Source of the DNA: Paenibacillus sp. oral taxon 786 str. D14
GTDB taxonomy: Bacteria > Bacillota > Bacilli > Paenibacillales > Paenibacillaceae
NCBI RefSeq assembly: GCF_000159955.1
Contig: NZ_GG695972.1
Span: 403,202 to 420,992, forward strand
Direction of reading: 5' to 3'
Length of the DNA: 17,791 nt
Part shown: positions 6,090 to 14,567 of the stretch, piece by piece
Layout of the letters: the number at the start of each line of letters is the position of its first letter
Numbering within the stretch: the first letter of the stretch is position 1
Position numbers and translations under genes: made by a program
Notes under the pieces: model-generated
What the model was told of the DNA's origin: nothing
Database searches by the model: none
Seen by the model: the letters and a program-made list of their open reading frames with translations, nothing else

Positions 6090-7952
6090 ATGCGGACGAT
6101 CCGGCTTACAATGGCACAAGCGTTGTTAAGGTTTCTGGACAATCAATACGTATCCGTCGACGGTGTCGAGACGAAGTTCGTGGCTGGGGTCATGGGCATC
6201 TTTGGCCATGGCAATGTAACGGGCATCGGGGAGGCGCTGGAACGAAGCCCAGGCAAGCTAGTATACGTGCAAGGCAAGAACGAGCAAGGCATGGCCCATG
6301 CGGCGATCGCGTTTGCGAAGCAATCGCGGCGCCGGCGCATCTACGCGTGCACGACCTCGATAGGTCCTGGCGCGCTGAACATGGTGACCGCAGCAGGGAC
6401 GGCAACGGTCAATCGTATCCCGCTGCTGCTATTGCCCGGCGACAACTTCGCCTCACGGCAGCCTGATCCGGTGCTGCAGCAACTGGAAGCCGGCCACGAC
6501 TACACGATCGCGGCGACGGATTGCTTCAAGCCGGTAAGCAAGTATTGGGATCGCATCGTTCGTCCGGAGCAGTTGATGACCGCAGCGCTGAACGCGATGC
6601 GCGTGCTGACGGACCCGGCAGAGACGGGGGCGGTGACGCTTGCGCTTCCGCAGGATGTTCAGGCAGAGGCTTATGATTACCCGGAGGCGTTTTTTGACAA
6701 GCGGGTGCATGTCATTGAGCGGCATCGTCCGTCTGAGGAGGCGCTCCGTCGGGCGGCGGAAGCCATCTCAGCCAAGCGCCGTCCGATCATCGTTGCAGGC
6801 GGCGGCGTGCGTTATTCCGGGGCGGAGGCTGAGCTGGCGGCATTCGCCGAGCGCTTTGGCATTCCGGTGGCGGAGACGCAGGCGGGCAAAGGCGTCCTGC
6901 CTTGGAACCATCCGCTTAACGTCGGCGGTATTGGAGTCACCGGCGGCCTCGCGGCGAATCGGCTCGCCCATCAGGCCGATCTCGTCATCGGCGTCGGTAC
7001 GCGGTATTCCGACTTTACGACCGCATCCAAGTCGGCGTACCGGGAAGACGCGCTGTTTGTGAATGTGAACGTCAGCCGGCTGGACGGCGTCAAGCTGGAC
7101 GGGATCCCGCTTGCGGGAGATGCGAAGGCAACGCTGCCGGCGCTTGCGGAAATTTTGGCGGCGGCGGGGTATGCGTCAGCTTACGGCGAAACGGAGATCG
7201 AAGCGCTCAAGGCCGAGTGGGATCGGGAGGTCGACCGGTTATATGGGCTGGAACGCGAAGACGGGCTTGCGCAGACACGTGCGCTTGGGGTGATCAATAA
7301 GACGATCGGCGACGAAGCGGTTATCGTATGCGCGGCGGGCAGTCTGCCCGGCGACCTGCAGCGGCTGTGGCGGACGTCCCGGCCGGATACCTACCATATG
7401 GAATACGGCTTCTCCTGTATGGGCTATGAAGTGAGCGGCGCCTTTGGGGTCTCGCTGGCGGCGCCGCAGCGGGACGTATACGCCTTGGTCGGGGATGGCA
7501 GCTATTTGATGCTTCACTCCGAGCTGCTCACCAGCTTGCAGGAAGGGCGGAAAATCACGGTCCTGCTGTTTAATAACCACGGCTTCCAATGCATTCACAA
7601 CTTGCAGCGCGAGCATGGAAGCGACGGATTTGGCAACGAATTCCGTTATCGGGAGGGCGGCACAGGCCGCTACACGGGCGAGGTGCTTCCCATCGACTTC
7701 GCCGCGCACGCCCGCAGTCTTGGTGCAGCTTCGTATAAGGCAGCGAACACGGAGGAGCTGCGCGAGGCGCTTCGCCTGGCCCAGGCAGAGACGCGGACGA
7801 CGCTGATCGAGATCGCGGTGCTGCCGGGCACCAACACGGAGGGCTACGAGTCCTGGTGGAACGTCGGCGTCCCCGCCGTCTCGACGGGCGAGCGGGTTGT
7901 GAAGGCCCACGAAGCCATGAACGAGCGCATTCGGCAGGCAAGAGCTTATTAA
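6090..7952 (+). CDS. iolD: 3D-(3,5/4)-trihydroxycyclohexane-1,2-dione acylhydrolase (IolD)
   Basis: IolD is a thiamine-diphosphate enzyme that hydrolytically opens the ring of 3D-trihydroxycyclohexane-1,2-dione to give 5-deoxy-D-glucuronate, the third step of myo-inositol breakdown in the cytoplasm. The 620 residues have the acetolactate-synthase-like three-domain layout. The N-terminal pyrimidine-binding domain carries the expected glutamate, Glu65 in GKNEQGMAHAA. The central domain includes RRPIIVAGGGVRYSGAEAEL. The C-terminal pyrophosphate-binding domain has GDGSYLMLHSELL (Asp469) ending in NNHG (Asn495), the Mg/ThDP motif. MRTIRLTMAQALLRFL and GIFGHGNV near the start are typical of IolD. 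The start is fixed by GGGAGGG just upstream. It is the first gene of the operon, with iolE 28 bases after its stop. Length is close to that of Bacillus IolD. Confidence 0.95.
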   Translation: MRTIRLTMAQALLRFLDNQYVSVDGVETKFVAGVMGIFGHGNVTGIGEALERSPGKLVYVQGKNEQGMAHAAIAFAKQSRRRRIYACTTSIGPGALNMVTAAGTATVNRIPLLLLPGDNFASRQPDPVLQQLEAGHDYTIAATDCFKPVSKYWDRIVRPEQLMTAALNAMRVLTDPAETGAVTLALPQDVQAEAYDYPEAFFDKRVHVIERHRPSEEALRRAAEAISAKRRPIIVAGGGVRYSGAEAELAAFAERFGIPVAETQAGKGVLPWNHPLNVGGIGVTGGLAANRLAHQADLVIGVGTRYSDFTTASKSAYREDALFVNVNVSRLDGVKLDGIPLAGDAKATLPALAEILAAAGYASAYGETEIEALKAEWDREVDRLYGLEREDGLAQTRALGVINKTIGDEAVIVCAAGSLPGDLQRLWRTSRPDTYHMEYGFSCMGYEVSGAFGVSLAAPQRDVYALVGDGSYLMLHSELLTSLQEGRKITVLLFNNHGFQCIHNLQREHGSDGFGNEFRYREGGTGRYTGEVLPIDFAAHARSLGAASYKAANTEELREALRLAQAETRTTLIEIAVLPGTNTEGYESWWNVGVPAVSTGERVVKAHEAMNERIRQARAY

Positions 7953-7980
7953 TCGAAACCGGCAACGGGGAGGGATGAGG

Positions 7981-8898
7981 ATGAGAGATTTTTCTTTTCG
8001 CTTAGGGGCGCATCCGATTAATTGGGTTGGGGAAGACGTCAAGGAGCATGGAGCGGACACGACGTACGAACAAATCCTGGATGATATCCAAGCGCTGGGC
8101 CTGACGGGAACGGAGATGGGGAGAAAATATCCAACCGAGATCGGCGTGCTGAAGCAGGAGTTGTCCAAACGCGGCATCCAACTGGTCTCGCAATGGAAGT
8201 CGGTGCTCTTCTCTGATCCGGCTTATCGGGAGCAGGAACTGGAGGCATACCGGAAGCATGGAAAGTTTCTGAAAGAGATGGGGGCTGAGGTGATAAGCAC
8301 GTGCGAAGTTGGCGGTTCACTGCACTTTGATCCGCGACGAACGCCAAACGAGCGGAACGTTATTCCTTTGGACGATGCGGGATGGAGCAGCTTGGCTGAA
8401 GGTCTTAACGCTGCCGGCCGCATCGCCCGCGAGTACGGGCTGAAGCTGACCTACCACCACCATGGCGGCACGGTCATCGAAGGGCCCGATGAGATCGACA
8501 AGCTGATGGAACTGACCGATCCGGAATCGGTGTGGCTGCTGTTTGATACCGGGCACGCGCTGTACGGCGGGGCGGACCCGCTGACAGTGCTCCGCAAGCA
8601 TTACGACCGCATCGCCTACGTTCATCTGAAGGACGTGCGCGACGACAGGCTGCGTAAGCTGAAGGAAGCCGGCTCCGACTTCATCACCTGCATTCGTGAA
8701 GGCGTATTCACGGTTCCGGGCGACGGCTGCATCGATTTTGGGCCGATCATCGCTGAGCTGGTCAGCCGCGGTTACAGCGGTTGGGCCATGCTTGAGGGCG
8801 AGCAGGATCCGGCGGAGCATCCGCCGCGGGAATATGCAGCGAAGGCGCTTGCCTATCTGCACTCGCTGATTCCGGCTGAAGGAGGGGACCCTTCATGA
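7981..8898 (+). CDS. iolE: myo-inosose-2 dehydratase (IolE)
   Basis: IolE removes water from scyllo-inosose to give 3D-trihydroxycyclohexane-1,2-dione, the substrate of IolD. The 305-residue protein has a xylose-isomerase-like TIM-barrel layout: FRLGAHPINWVGEDVKEHGA at the start, GLTGTEMGRKYPTE, VISTCEVGGSLHFD, LTYHHHGGTVIEGPDE, WLLFDTGHALYGG, and AYVHLKDVRDDRL. The His, Glu and Asp residues in these stretches are the likely metal and acid-base ligands. I place the start at the ATG at 7981, because GGGGAGGG (7967-7974) is 6 bases away. The in-frame ATG at 7975 directly touches that site and is less likely. Its TGA overlaps the ATG of iolC (ATGA), so the two are translationally coupled. Confidence 0.95.
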   Translation: MRDFSFRLGAHPINWVGEDVKEHGADTTYEQILDDIQALGLTGTEMGRKYPTEIGVLKQELSKRGIQLVSQWKSVLFSDPAYREQELEAYRKHGKFLKEMGAEVISTCEVGGSLHFDPRRTPNERNVIPLDDAGWSSLAEGLNAAGRIAREYGLKLTYHHHGGTVIEGPDEIDKLMELTDPESVWLLFDTGHALYGGADPLTVLRKHYDRIAYVHLKDVRDDRLRKLKEAGSDFITCIREGVFTVPGDGCIDFGPIIAELVSRGYSGWAMLEGEQDPAEHPPREYAAKALAYLHSLIPAEGGDPS

Positions 8899-9911
8899 CA
8901 ACGTTGGTTTCGCTGTTCCCGGAGAACCGGAGGTTTGACCTCACGGCGCTTGGACGGCTATGTATTGACCTTAACGCGAACGAAATTAACCGCCCGATGG
9001 AGCAGACGGTGACGTTCACCAAGTATGTTGGGGGTTCGCCCGCGAATATTGCCATCGGCATGAGCCGGCTTGGCCGGCGCGTCGCCTTCATCGGTAAATT
9101 GGCCGACGATCAGATGGGCCGATTTATTCGAACGTACCTGCGCGATAACGGCATCGACGACAGCGGCGTCTCGACGGACCACACCGGCGCGGTCACCGGG
9201 CTTGCGTTCACGGAAATCAAGAGCCCTACGGATTGCAGCATCCTGATGTATCGGGATAATGTGGCCGATCTGAAGCTTGGCCCGCTGGAGGTGAATGAAT
9301 CGCTGATTGCGGAGAGCAGAGCGCTCTTGATCTCGGGTACAGCACTGGCCGCAAGTCCGTCTCGGGAGGCGGTATTCGTCGCCCTGGAGTATGCCCGGGC
9401 TCACGGGACTCCGGTCGCTTTTGATATCGACTATCGGCCTTATACCTGGAAATCGCCGGAGGAAACGGCGGTGTACTGCCACCTTGTCGCGGAGAAAAGC
9501 GACATCATCCTCGGGACGCGCGAGGAATTCGACAGCATGGAGCGATTCGAGCAGAATTCCGACCGCAGTGACCGGTACACCGCTGCCAAGTGGTTCGATC
9601 GCGGTGCGAAGCTCGTCGTCATCAAGCATGGCAAGGAGGGGTCCATCGCCTATACGGAGGATGGCCTGGAGCATCGCGCTCCGTCGTATCCAGCAAAGGT
9701 CATCAAGACGTTTGGGGCCGGCGATGCCTATGCTTCCGGCTTCCTTCACGGACTAATGTCCGGGTGGGATGTCGCCCGGAGCATGGCTTTTGGCGGGGCG
9801 GCAGCAAGTATTGTGATTTCGAGTCACAGCTGTTCGGACGCGATGCCCACTGCCAAAGCGGTGGAGGACTATATTCAGCGCTGCGAGCGCGGGGAGATTA
9901 CAGCCGGTTAA
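8895..9911 (+). CDS. iolC: 5-dehydro-2-deoxygluconokinase (IolC), PfkB family
   Basis: IolC phosphorylates 2-deoxy-5-keto-gluconate (made by IolB) with ATP to the 6-phosphate. The 338-residue sequence is a PfkB/ribokinase-family sugar kinase. The N-terminal FDLTALGRLCIDLNANEINR leads to the substrate-binding GGSPANIAIGMSRLGRRVAF. FDIDYRPYTW and VIKHGKEGSIAY follow, and the C-terminal ATP/anion-hole signature is FGAGDAYASGFLHGL, with catalytic base Asp277. The start overlaps the iolE stop and has GAAGGAGGGG upstream. The protein is slightly longer than the roughly 325 residues of Bacillus IolC, with the extra residues at both ends. Neighbouring iol genes make the substrate assignment much safer than motif evidence alone, since PfkB kinases share the same signatures. 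Confidence 0.94.
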   Translation: MTTLVSLFPENRRFDLTALGRLCIDLNANEINRPMEQTVTFTKYVGGSPANIAIGMSRLGRRVAFIGKLADDQMGRFIRTYLRDNGIDDSGVSTDHTGAVTGLAFTEIKSPTDCSILMYRDNVADLKLGPLEVNESLIAESRALLISGTALAASPSREAVFVALEYARAHGTPVAFDIDYRPYTWKSPEETAVYCHLVAEKSDIILGTREEFDSMERFEQNSDRSDRYTAAKWFDRGAKLVVIKHGKEGSIAYTEDGLEHRAPSYPAKVIKTFGAGDAYASGFLHGLMSGWDVARSMAFGGAAASIVISSHSCSDAMPTAKAVEDYIQRCERGEITAG

Positions 9912-9959
9912 CTTGAGAGGCAAGTGGGCCGGCCTATAGAAACGGGGAGAACATGCGCT

Positions 9960-11411
9960 ATGAACTCAACGACGCTAAACAACTGGATCGGCGGACAATG
10001 GGTTAAGTCCGCATCCGAACTAACGGAGGATGTCTACAACCCGGCAACAGGCGAAGTATTGGCGAAGGTGCCGTTGTCTACGCAGGCTGAGGTGGATCAG
10101 GCGGTTTCGGCTGCGGCCGAAGCTTTTACCGCATGGAGCCGGACACCGGTTCCGCGCCGTGCACGGGTGTTGTTTAAGTACCAGCAGCTGCTTGTGGAGC
10201 ATTGGGATGAATTAGCCCGCCTGATTACGCAAGAGAACGGCAAAAGCTTTAACGAGGCGCACGGCGAAGTGCTGCGCGGCATCGAATGCGTCGAATTCGC
10301 CGCAGGTGTACCTTCGCTGATGATGGGGAAGCAGCTGCCGGATATTGCCTCGAACCTGGAATCCGGCATGTACCGCTACCCGCTCGGAGTTGTCGGTGGC
10401 ATCACGCCGTTTAATTTTCCGATGATGGTGCCTTGCTGGATGTTCCCGCTGGCGATTGCGTGCGGCAATACGTTTGTGCTCAAGCCGTCCGAGCGGACGC
10501 CGCTGCTGGCGAACCGGCTGGCTGAACTGTTCCATGAGGCTGGCCTGCCGCCTGGCGTGCTGAACGTCGTACACGGTGCGCATGATGTTGTAAACGGCTT
10601 GCTGCAGCATCCCGGCGTCAAGGCGATCTCGTTTGTTGGCTCACAACCGGTGGCGGAATACGTGTACAAGACCGGTGCGGCCAACGGCAAACGCGTTCAG
10701 GCATTGGCTGGGGCCAAAAACTATACGATCGTAATGCCGGACGCGGATCTTGACCTTGCCGTCAAGGAGATTATCAGCGCGGCGTTTGGCTCTGCTGGCG
10801 AGCGCTGCATGGCTTGCGCCGTTGTCGTTGCCGTTGGCGACATCGCGGACGAACTTGTCGCCAGACTGTCTGAAGCTGCGGACAGGATCAAGATCGGCAA
10901 CGGTCTCGACGAAGGCGTGCTCCTTGGCCCGGTTATCCGGCAGTCGCACAAGGAACGGACGATTCGCTACATCGAAAGCGGCATTACCGAAGGCGCCGAG
11001 CTCGTTCGGGATGGCCGCGAAGATGCGGCGGCAAGCGGCGAAGGCTTTTTCCTCGGGCCAACGATCTTTGATCAGGTGAATGGCGAGATGGCGATCGGCA
11101 GAGATGAGATTTTTGCGCCGGTGTTGTCGGTCATGCGGGCGAAGACGTTGGAGGAAGCGATCGAACTCGCCAACCGCTCGGAATTCGCGAACGGGGCTTG
11201 TCTGTTCACGAGCAGCGGCGCCAACGTTCGGACCTTCCGGGAGACCATTGACGCTGGGATGCTGGGCATTAATTTGGGCGTGCCTGCACCAATGGCGTTC
11301 TTCCCGTTCTCCGGTTACAAGAAGTCGTTCTACGGCGACTTGCATGCGAACGGCACAGACGGGGTCGAATTTTATACGCGCAAAAAAATGGTGACCGCTC
11401 GCTGGTTGTAA
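9960..11411 (+). CDS. iolA: Methylmalonate-/malonate-semialdehyde dehydrogenase, CoA-acylating (IolA/MmsA)
   Basis: IolA oxidises malonate semialdehyde with NAD+ and CoA to acetyl-CoA and CO2, the last step of inositol catabolism; the same enzyme acts on methylmalonate semialdehyde in valine breakdown. The 483-residue protein shows the aldehyde dehydrogenase fold. [13 protein letters not shown] is at the N-terminus, [13 protein letters not shown] (Asn152) is the oxyanion/NAD segment typical of the MMSDH group, then [11 protein letters not shown] and [15 protein letters not shown]. The catalytic cysteine is Cys283 in [12 protein letters not shown], and [18 protein letters not shown] and [19 protein letters not shown] are C-terminal MMSDH hallmarks. 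I place the start at the ATG at 9960, with GGGGAGA 9 bases before it. The frame is open back to a GTG at 9924, but that start has no better signal and adds unusual residues. Confidence 0.94.
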   Translation: MNSTTLNNWIGGQWVKSASELTEDVYNPATGEVLAKVPLSTQAEVDQAVSAAAEAFTAWSRTPVPRRARVLFKYQQLLVEHWDELARLITQENGKSFNEAHGEVLRGIECVEFAAGVPSLMMGKQLPDIASNLESGMYRYPLGVVGGITPFNFPMMVPCWMFPLAIACGNTFVLKPSERTPLLANRLAELFHEAGLPPGVLNVVHGAHDVVNGLLQHPGVKAISFVGSQPVAEYVYKTGAANGKRVQALAGAKNYTIVMPDADLDLAVKEIISAAFGSAGERCMACAVVVAVGDIADELVARLSEAADRIKIGNGLDEGVLLGPVIRQSHKERTIRYIESGITEGAELVRDGREDAAASGEGFFLGPTIFDQVNGEMAIGRDEIFAPVLSVMRAKTLEEAIELANRSEFANGACLFTSSGANVRTFRETIDAGMLGINLGVPAPMAFFPFSGYKKSFYGDLHANGTDGVEFYTRKKMVTARWL

Positions 11412-11440
11412 CCAAGCTGAAGTTAAGTGGGAGGAACGAC

Positions 11441-12490
11441 ATGGATAAATTAAGAATCGGCGTCATCGGCGCCGGGAGAATCGGCAAAATTCACGTGGGT
11501 AATCTCAAAAGACTGCCGCAAGCAGAGGTCATCGCGATCAGCGACTTGTATGCGGACGCCGAATTGGAGAAGTGGGCACGGGAGAGGGAGATTCCGCTCG
11601 TCACGAACGACAGCGACGCGATGATTCATCATCCCGACATCGATGCGGTATTCATCTGCTCGTCCACAGACAGCCATGTTCCGCTCATCAAGAGCGCTGC
11701 AAGAAACGGTAAGCATATTTTTTGTGAAAAGCCAATCAGCATGGATATCCGTCAGACGGAGGAGGCGCTGGAGGAGGTGCGCCGTGCCGGCGTGAAGCTG
11801 CAGGTGGGCTTCAACCGCCGGTTCGATCACAATTTCCGCCGCGTCCGCGAGCATGTCGAGTCGGGGGCAATCGGTGACGTACATCTTATTAAAATTACGT
11901 CCCGCGATCCGAGTCCACCTCCGGAAGCCTACATCGCGGTATCCGGCGGCATCTTCATGGACATGATGATCCATGACTTCGACATGGCGCGCTATTTGTC
12001 CGGCAGCGAGGTGGTGGAAGTGTCCGCGCACGGCGGGGTGCTGATCGATCCCGCTTTTGCGAAATACGACGATGTGGATACGGCGATCGTGACGCTGCGC
12101 TTTGCTAACGGCGCGTTGGGCGTGATCGATTGCAGCCGTCAAGCGGCGTACGGTTATGACCAGCGTGCGGAAGCGTTTGGCTCGCTTGGCGCGGCATACG
12201 CCGACAACGACTACGCCAACACGGTGGAGCTTAGCACGTCGTCAGGCGTGCAGAGCGATAAGCCGTTATACTTCTTCCTCGAGCGCTATAACGAGGCGTA
12301 CATCCTGGAGACGCAGCAATTTATTGACTGCGTGTTAAGCGGCACACCGGTTCCGGTTGACGGTGAGGACGGCTTGCAGGCGGAGCGGATCGCTCGGGCA
12401 GCGAAGCTGTCGCTTCAGGAACGGCGGATCGTCAAGCTGTCAGAGCTGGATGTGGCCGGATCGATCCATGCTGAACGCGAAGGGAGATGA
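11441..12490 (+). CDS. iolG: myo-inositol 2-dehydrogenase (IolG), Gfo/Idh/MocA family
   Basis: IolG is the NAD-dependent dehydrogenase that begins the pathway by oxidising myo-inositol to scyllo-inosose. The 349 residues comprise a Rossmann domain with GVIGAGRIGKIHVGNL (about residues 7-22) and the EKPISMD motif with catalytic Lys97. The C-terminal domain has SGGIFMDMMIHDFDMARYL, giving Asp174 and His178, the expected catalytic partners of that lysine. GFNRRFDHNFRRVRE is also typical of inositol dehydrogenases. GGGAGG lies about 8 bases before the ATG. It sits 29 bases after iolA and is followed 4 bases later by iolB, so it is inside the operon. Members of this family can act on other polyols such as scyllo-inositol or chiro-inositol, but the operon supports the myo-inositol role. 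Confidence 0.92.
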   Translation: MDKLRIGVIGAGRIGKIHVGNLKRLPQAEVIAISDLYADAELEKWAREREIPLVTNDSDAMIHHPDIDAVFICSSTDSHVPLIKSAARNGKHIFCEKPISMDIRQTEEALEEVRRAGVKLQVGFNRRFDHNFRRVREHVESGAIGDVHLIKITSRDPSPPPEAYIAVSGGIFMDMMIHDFDMARYLSGSEVVEVSAHGGVLIDPAFAKYDDVDTAIVTLRFANGALGVIDCSRQAAYGYDQRAEAFGSLGAAYADNDYANTVELSTSSGVQSDKPLYFFLERYNEAYILETQQFIDCVLSGTPVPVDGEDGLQAERIARAAKLSLQERRIVKLSELDVAGSIHAEREGR

Positions 12491-12494
12491 GAAA

Positions 12495-13331
12495 ATGCCA
12501 AATCTAATCGTTCGTCCTGACAAGGGAGCGTCGGGCGAGCTCCCGCTGCTGTCGGTGACGCCGGAATCCGCCGGTTGGAGCTATGTCGGCTTTGACGTGT
12601 ACCGGCTGAAGCCTGGGGAGAAAATCGAACGGAGTACAGAGGATCGGGAATACTGCCTGGTGATTTTGGAAGGGAAGGCCCACGTATCAACGGCAGAGAC
12701 CCGGTGGGAGGCGGTTGGCGAGCGGATGAGCGTATTTGAACGCATTCCCCCGTATGCGGTCTATGTGCCGGGCGGCAATCGGTACGAAATTGAAGCGGTG
12801 ACCGAGTTGGAGCTGGCGGTCTGCCATGCGCCGGATCGGAATGGCGGCCATCCGGCTCGCCTGATCGGGCCAGAGGATATGGACAGCGAAGTCCGGGGAG
12901 AAGGGGTGACGCAGCGATATATTCACCATATTTTGCCGGAACAGAAGCCTGCGGACAGCTTGCTCGTTGTCGAGGTGTTTACGCCTCCGGGGCATTGGTC
13001 CAGCTATCCCCCGCACAAGCATGATCAGGATGCCCTGCCCGATGAAGCGTTTCTGGAGGAGACATATTATTACCGGGTGAACCCGCCGCAAGGTTTTGCC
13101 GTTCAGCGCGTGTATACGGACGACGGCTCGCTTGATTCAACGCTGGCGATAAAGGATGGGGAGACGGTGCTCGTGCCAAAGGGCTATCATCCGGTGTCTG
13201 CGCCTCCGGGTTACGACGTCTATTATCTCAACGTCATGGCCGGTCCCGTCCGCACCTGGAAGATCCGCAACGACCCGGACCACGCATGGACGCTCGAACC
13301 GGCAGGCATGCGCAAGACTCAACCCGATTGA
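12495..13331 (+). CDS. iolB: 5-deoxy-glucuronate isomerase (IolB)
   Basis: IolB isomerises 5-deoxy-D-glucuronate to 2-deoxy-5-keto-D-gluconate, the substrate of the IolC kinase. The 278-residue sequence is a double-cupin KduI/IolB protein. It starts MPNLIVRPDKG, with a first cupin around EDREYCLVILEGKAHV. The second, metal-binding cupin has SYPPHKHDQD (His174, His176) and EETYYYRV (Glu188/189), then GFAVQRVYTDDGSLD and VPKGYHPVSAPPGYDVYYLN, all typical of IolB. I place the start at the ATG at 12495, where AAGGGAGA precedes it and overlaps the end of iolG. The frame is open further back inside iolG, but no good ribosome site exists there. It is the last enzyme gene of the operon. Confidence 0.94.
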   Translation: MPNLIVRPDKGASGELPLLSVTPESAGWSYVGFDVYRLKPGEKIERSTEDREYCLVILEGKAHVSTAETRWEAVGERMSVFERIPPYAVYVPGGNRYEIEAVTELELAVCHAPDRNGGHPARLIGPEDMDSEVRGEGVTQRYIHHILPEQKPADSLLVVEVFTPPGHWSSYPPHKHDQDALPDEAFLEETYYYRVNPPQGFAVQRVYTDDGSLDSTLAIKDGETVLVPKGYHPVSAPPGYDVYYLNVMAGPVRTWKIRNDPDHAWTLEPAGMRKTQPD

Positions 13332-13335
13332 ACAT

Positions 13336-13364
13336 TTGCAAAGGCAAATGAATCATCGGATAAT
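13336..13364 (+). promoter_or_regulatory. Candidate promoter of the lacI-family gene
   Basis: TTGCAA (13336-13341, 4 of 6 to consensus) and GATAAT (13359-13364, 5 of 6) are spaced 17 bases apart, 57 bases before the regulator's ATG. The -35 lies in the perfect inverted repeat CATTTGC-AAAG-GCAAATG (13333-13350), and the -10 lies in the left arm of a larger inverted repeat, suggesting regulated transcription. Confidence 0.5.
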
Positions 13365-13403
13365 AGCACAATAGAGAGCGGTAACGCTCGGACTACTATC
13401 CGA
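13356..13403. promoter_or_regulatory. Large inverted repeat upstream of lacI-family gene (candidate autoregulatory site)
   Basis: TCGGATAATAG (13356-13366) is the inverse of CTACTATCCGA (13393-13403) with one mismatch. Nested inside is the perfect GAGCG-GTAA-CGCTC (13376-13389). There is no T-tract after it, so it is not a standard terminator. It covers the candidate -10 and transcription start, as an operator would. A 5'-leader hairpin is the alternative. Confidence 0.5.
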
Positions 13404-13421
13404 TAATGAATGAGGTTGTTT

Positions 13422-14450
13422 ATGAAAGGGACTACGATTTACGACGTTGCCAAGGAAGCGGGCGTGTCGATTGCGACCGTCTCCAACGTCATTAACGGCA
13501 AAGGCAACGTGGGCAAGAAGAAGCGGGAAGAAATCTTTAAGGTGATGGACCGACTTCAATACAAGCCAAGCGTCATCGCATCCGCTTTGATGGGGAAGAA
13601 GACGTATACGCTGGGACTGCTGATTCCCGATGTGTCGAACCCGTTCTTCTCCGAAATCGCCCGGGCTGTGGAAGATATGGCCCATGAGGAAGGGTACAGC
13701 GTCATTGTATGCAGCACGGATAATAACGACGAACGCATCGAGAAATACATCAAGCTTCTGGAACAAAAAAGCGTGGATGGCCTGCTGATCGGCACCGGCG
13801 CTGAAAATGCCAACATTATTGCGCAACTGTCCGAAAATTCCGTTCCGATCGTGATGATCGCCCGGGAGACGCCGGATATCACTGTGCATCGTGTATTGAC
13901 GGACGACTTTAAAGGCGGTTCGCTGGCGGCGGGTCATCTTCTACAGCTCGGGCACGAGAACATTGCGATCTTGTCGGAGAACGCTAAGTTCAGCAGCAGT
14001 AAGGAGCGCGTGAGAGGGTTCCGATTTGCGCTGTTCGAGGCCGGCAAGACGCTGGACGACGAGCGGATTGTTGCCTGCCAATCCACGATCAAGGACGGCA
14101 AGCGGGCGACGACGATGCTGCTTCGCGGGCCCAATCCGCCGACAGCCATCTTCTGCTGCAACGATATGCTGGCGATCGGCGCGTTGCAGGCGGCTAGGGA
14201 ATGCGGCGTCCGCGTCCCGGAGCAGCTGTCGATCATCGGCTTCGACAACACGATTTTGTCAACGGTCACGAACCCGACGCTGACCACGATTGACCAGCCG
14301 ACGGACGAAATGGCGAAGCTGGCCTTTGGCTTGCTTCTCTCTTCGCCGGACGAAGGGAGCGACGACATCAAACAACGAATCGTTATGGAACCCAAGCTGA
14401 TCGTCCGGGAATCCACGGGACCTGTACAACACGAAGCTGCCGGCCGTTGA
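13422..14450 (+). CDS. LacI-family transcriptional regulator, probable regulator of the iol operon
   Basis: This is a 342-residue LacI/GalR repressor. The N-terminal helix-turn-helix TTIYDVAKEAGVSIATVSNVING and hinge region with YKPSVIASALMGKKT precede a periplasmic-binding-protein-like effector domain (LGLLIPDVSNPFFSEIAR, DGLLIGTGAEN, FCCNDMLAIGALQAA, IGFDNTILSTVTNPTLTTID). I place the start at 13422, where TGAGG is 6 bases upstream; the in-frame ATG at 13410 lacks such a site. It follows iolB by 90 bases in the same direction, with its own promoter candidate between them, and ends before a strong terminator. By position it should control the iol genes, with an inositol-pathway metabolite or sugar as effector. 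In Bacillus this job is done by the unrelated DeoR-type IolR. Family is certain; target is inferred. Confidence 0.92.
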   Translation: MKGTTIYDVAKEAGVSIATVSNVINGKGNVGKKKREEIFKVMDRLQYKPSVIASALMGKKTYTLGLLIPDVSNPFFSEIARAVEDMAHEEGYSVIVCSTDNNDERIEKYIKLLEQKSVDGLLIGTGAENANIIAQLSENSVPIVMIARETPDITVHRVLTDDFKGGSLAAGHLLQLGHENIAILSENAKFSSSKERVRGFRFALFEAGKTLDDERIVACQSTIKDGKRATTMLLRGPNPPTAIFCCNDMLAIGALQAARECGVRVPEQLSIIGFDNTILSTVTNPTLTTIDQPTDEMAKLAFGLLLSSPDEGSDDIKQRIVMEPKLIVRESTGPVQHEAAGR

Positions 14451-14457
14451 GGCCGGC
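14439..14457 (+). repeat. Perfect inverted repeat across the lacI-family stop codon
   Basis: GCCGGCC (14439-14445) and GGCCGGC (14451-14457) form a 7-bp GC-only stem around GTTGA, which contains part of the stop codon. There is no T-tract, so it is not a classical terminator; it could protect the 3' end of the mRNA. Confidence 0.5.
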
Positions 14458-14514
14458 TCGCCGCATCGAACTGGCAGAAAGATTAGATGAACAACTGTCT
14501 AAATGATGGCAAAC

Positions 14515-14552
14515 GGGACGCAGGCGGGATAAACCCCGCAGCGTCCCTTTTT
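14515..14552 (+). terminator. Rho-independent terminator of the iol/lacI transcript
   Basis: GGGACGCAGGCGGG (14515-14528) pairs with CCCCGCAGCGTCCC (14534-14547) around an ATAAA loop, with small internal A mismatches, followed by TTTTTC. It lies between convergent genes and may also serve the leftward flavoprotein gene, though the T-tract on that strand is short. Confidence 0.92.
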
Positions 14553-14567
14553 CGTTGTTCCGGTCGG

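Noticed and set aside
7239..8177. A 312-codon open frame on the minus strand antisense to iolD and iolE
   Set aside because: It lies wholly opposite two strongly supported genes, its product shows no family features, and its openness follows from the codon bias of GC-rich genes on the other strand.
9924..9959. Upstream GTG start for iolA that adds 12 residues
   Set aside because: GGGGAGA is correctly spaced for the ATG at 9960, and the product then starts like known MMSDH proteins; the extra residues have no family counterpart.
14439..14457. Hairpin at the lacI-family stop codon as a terminator
   Set aside because: No T-tract follows, and a far better terminator lies at 14515-14552.
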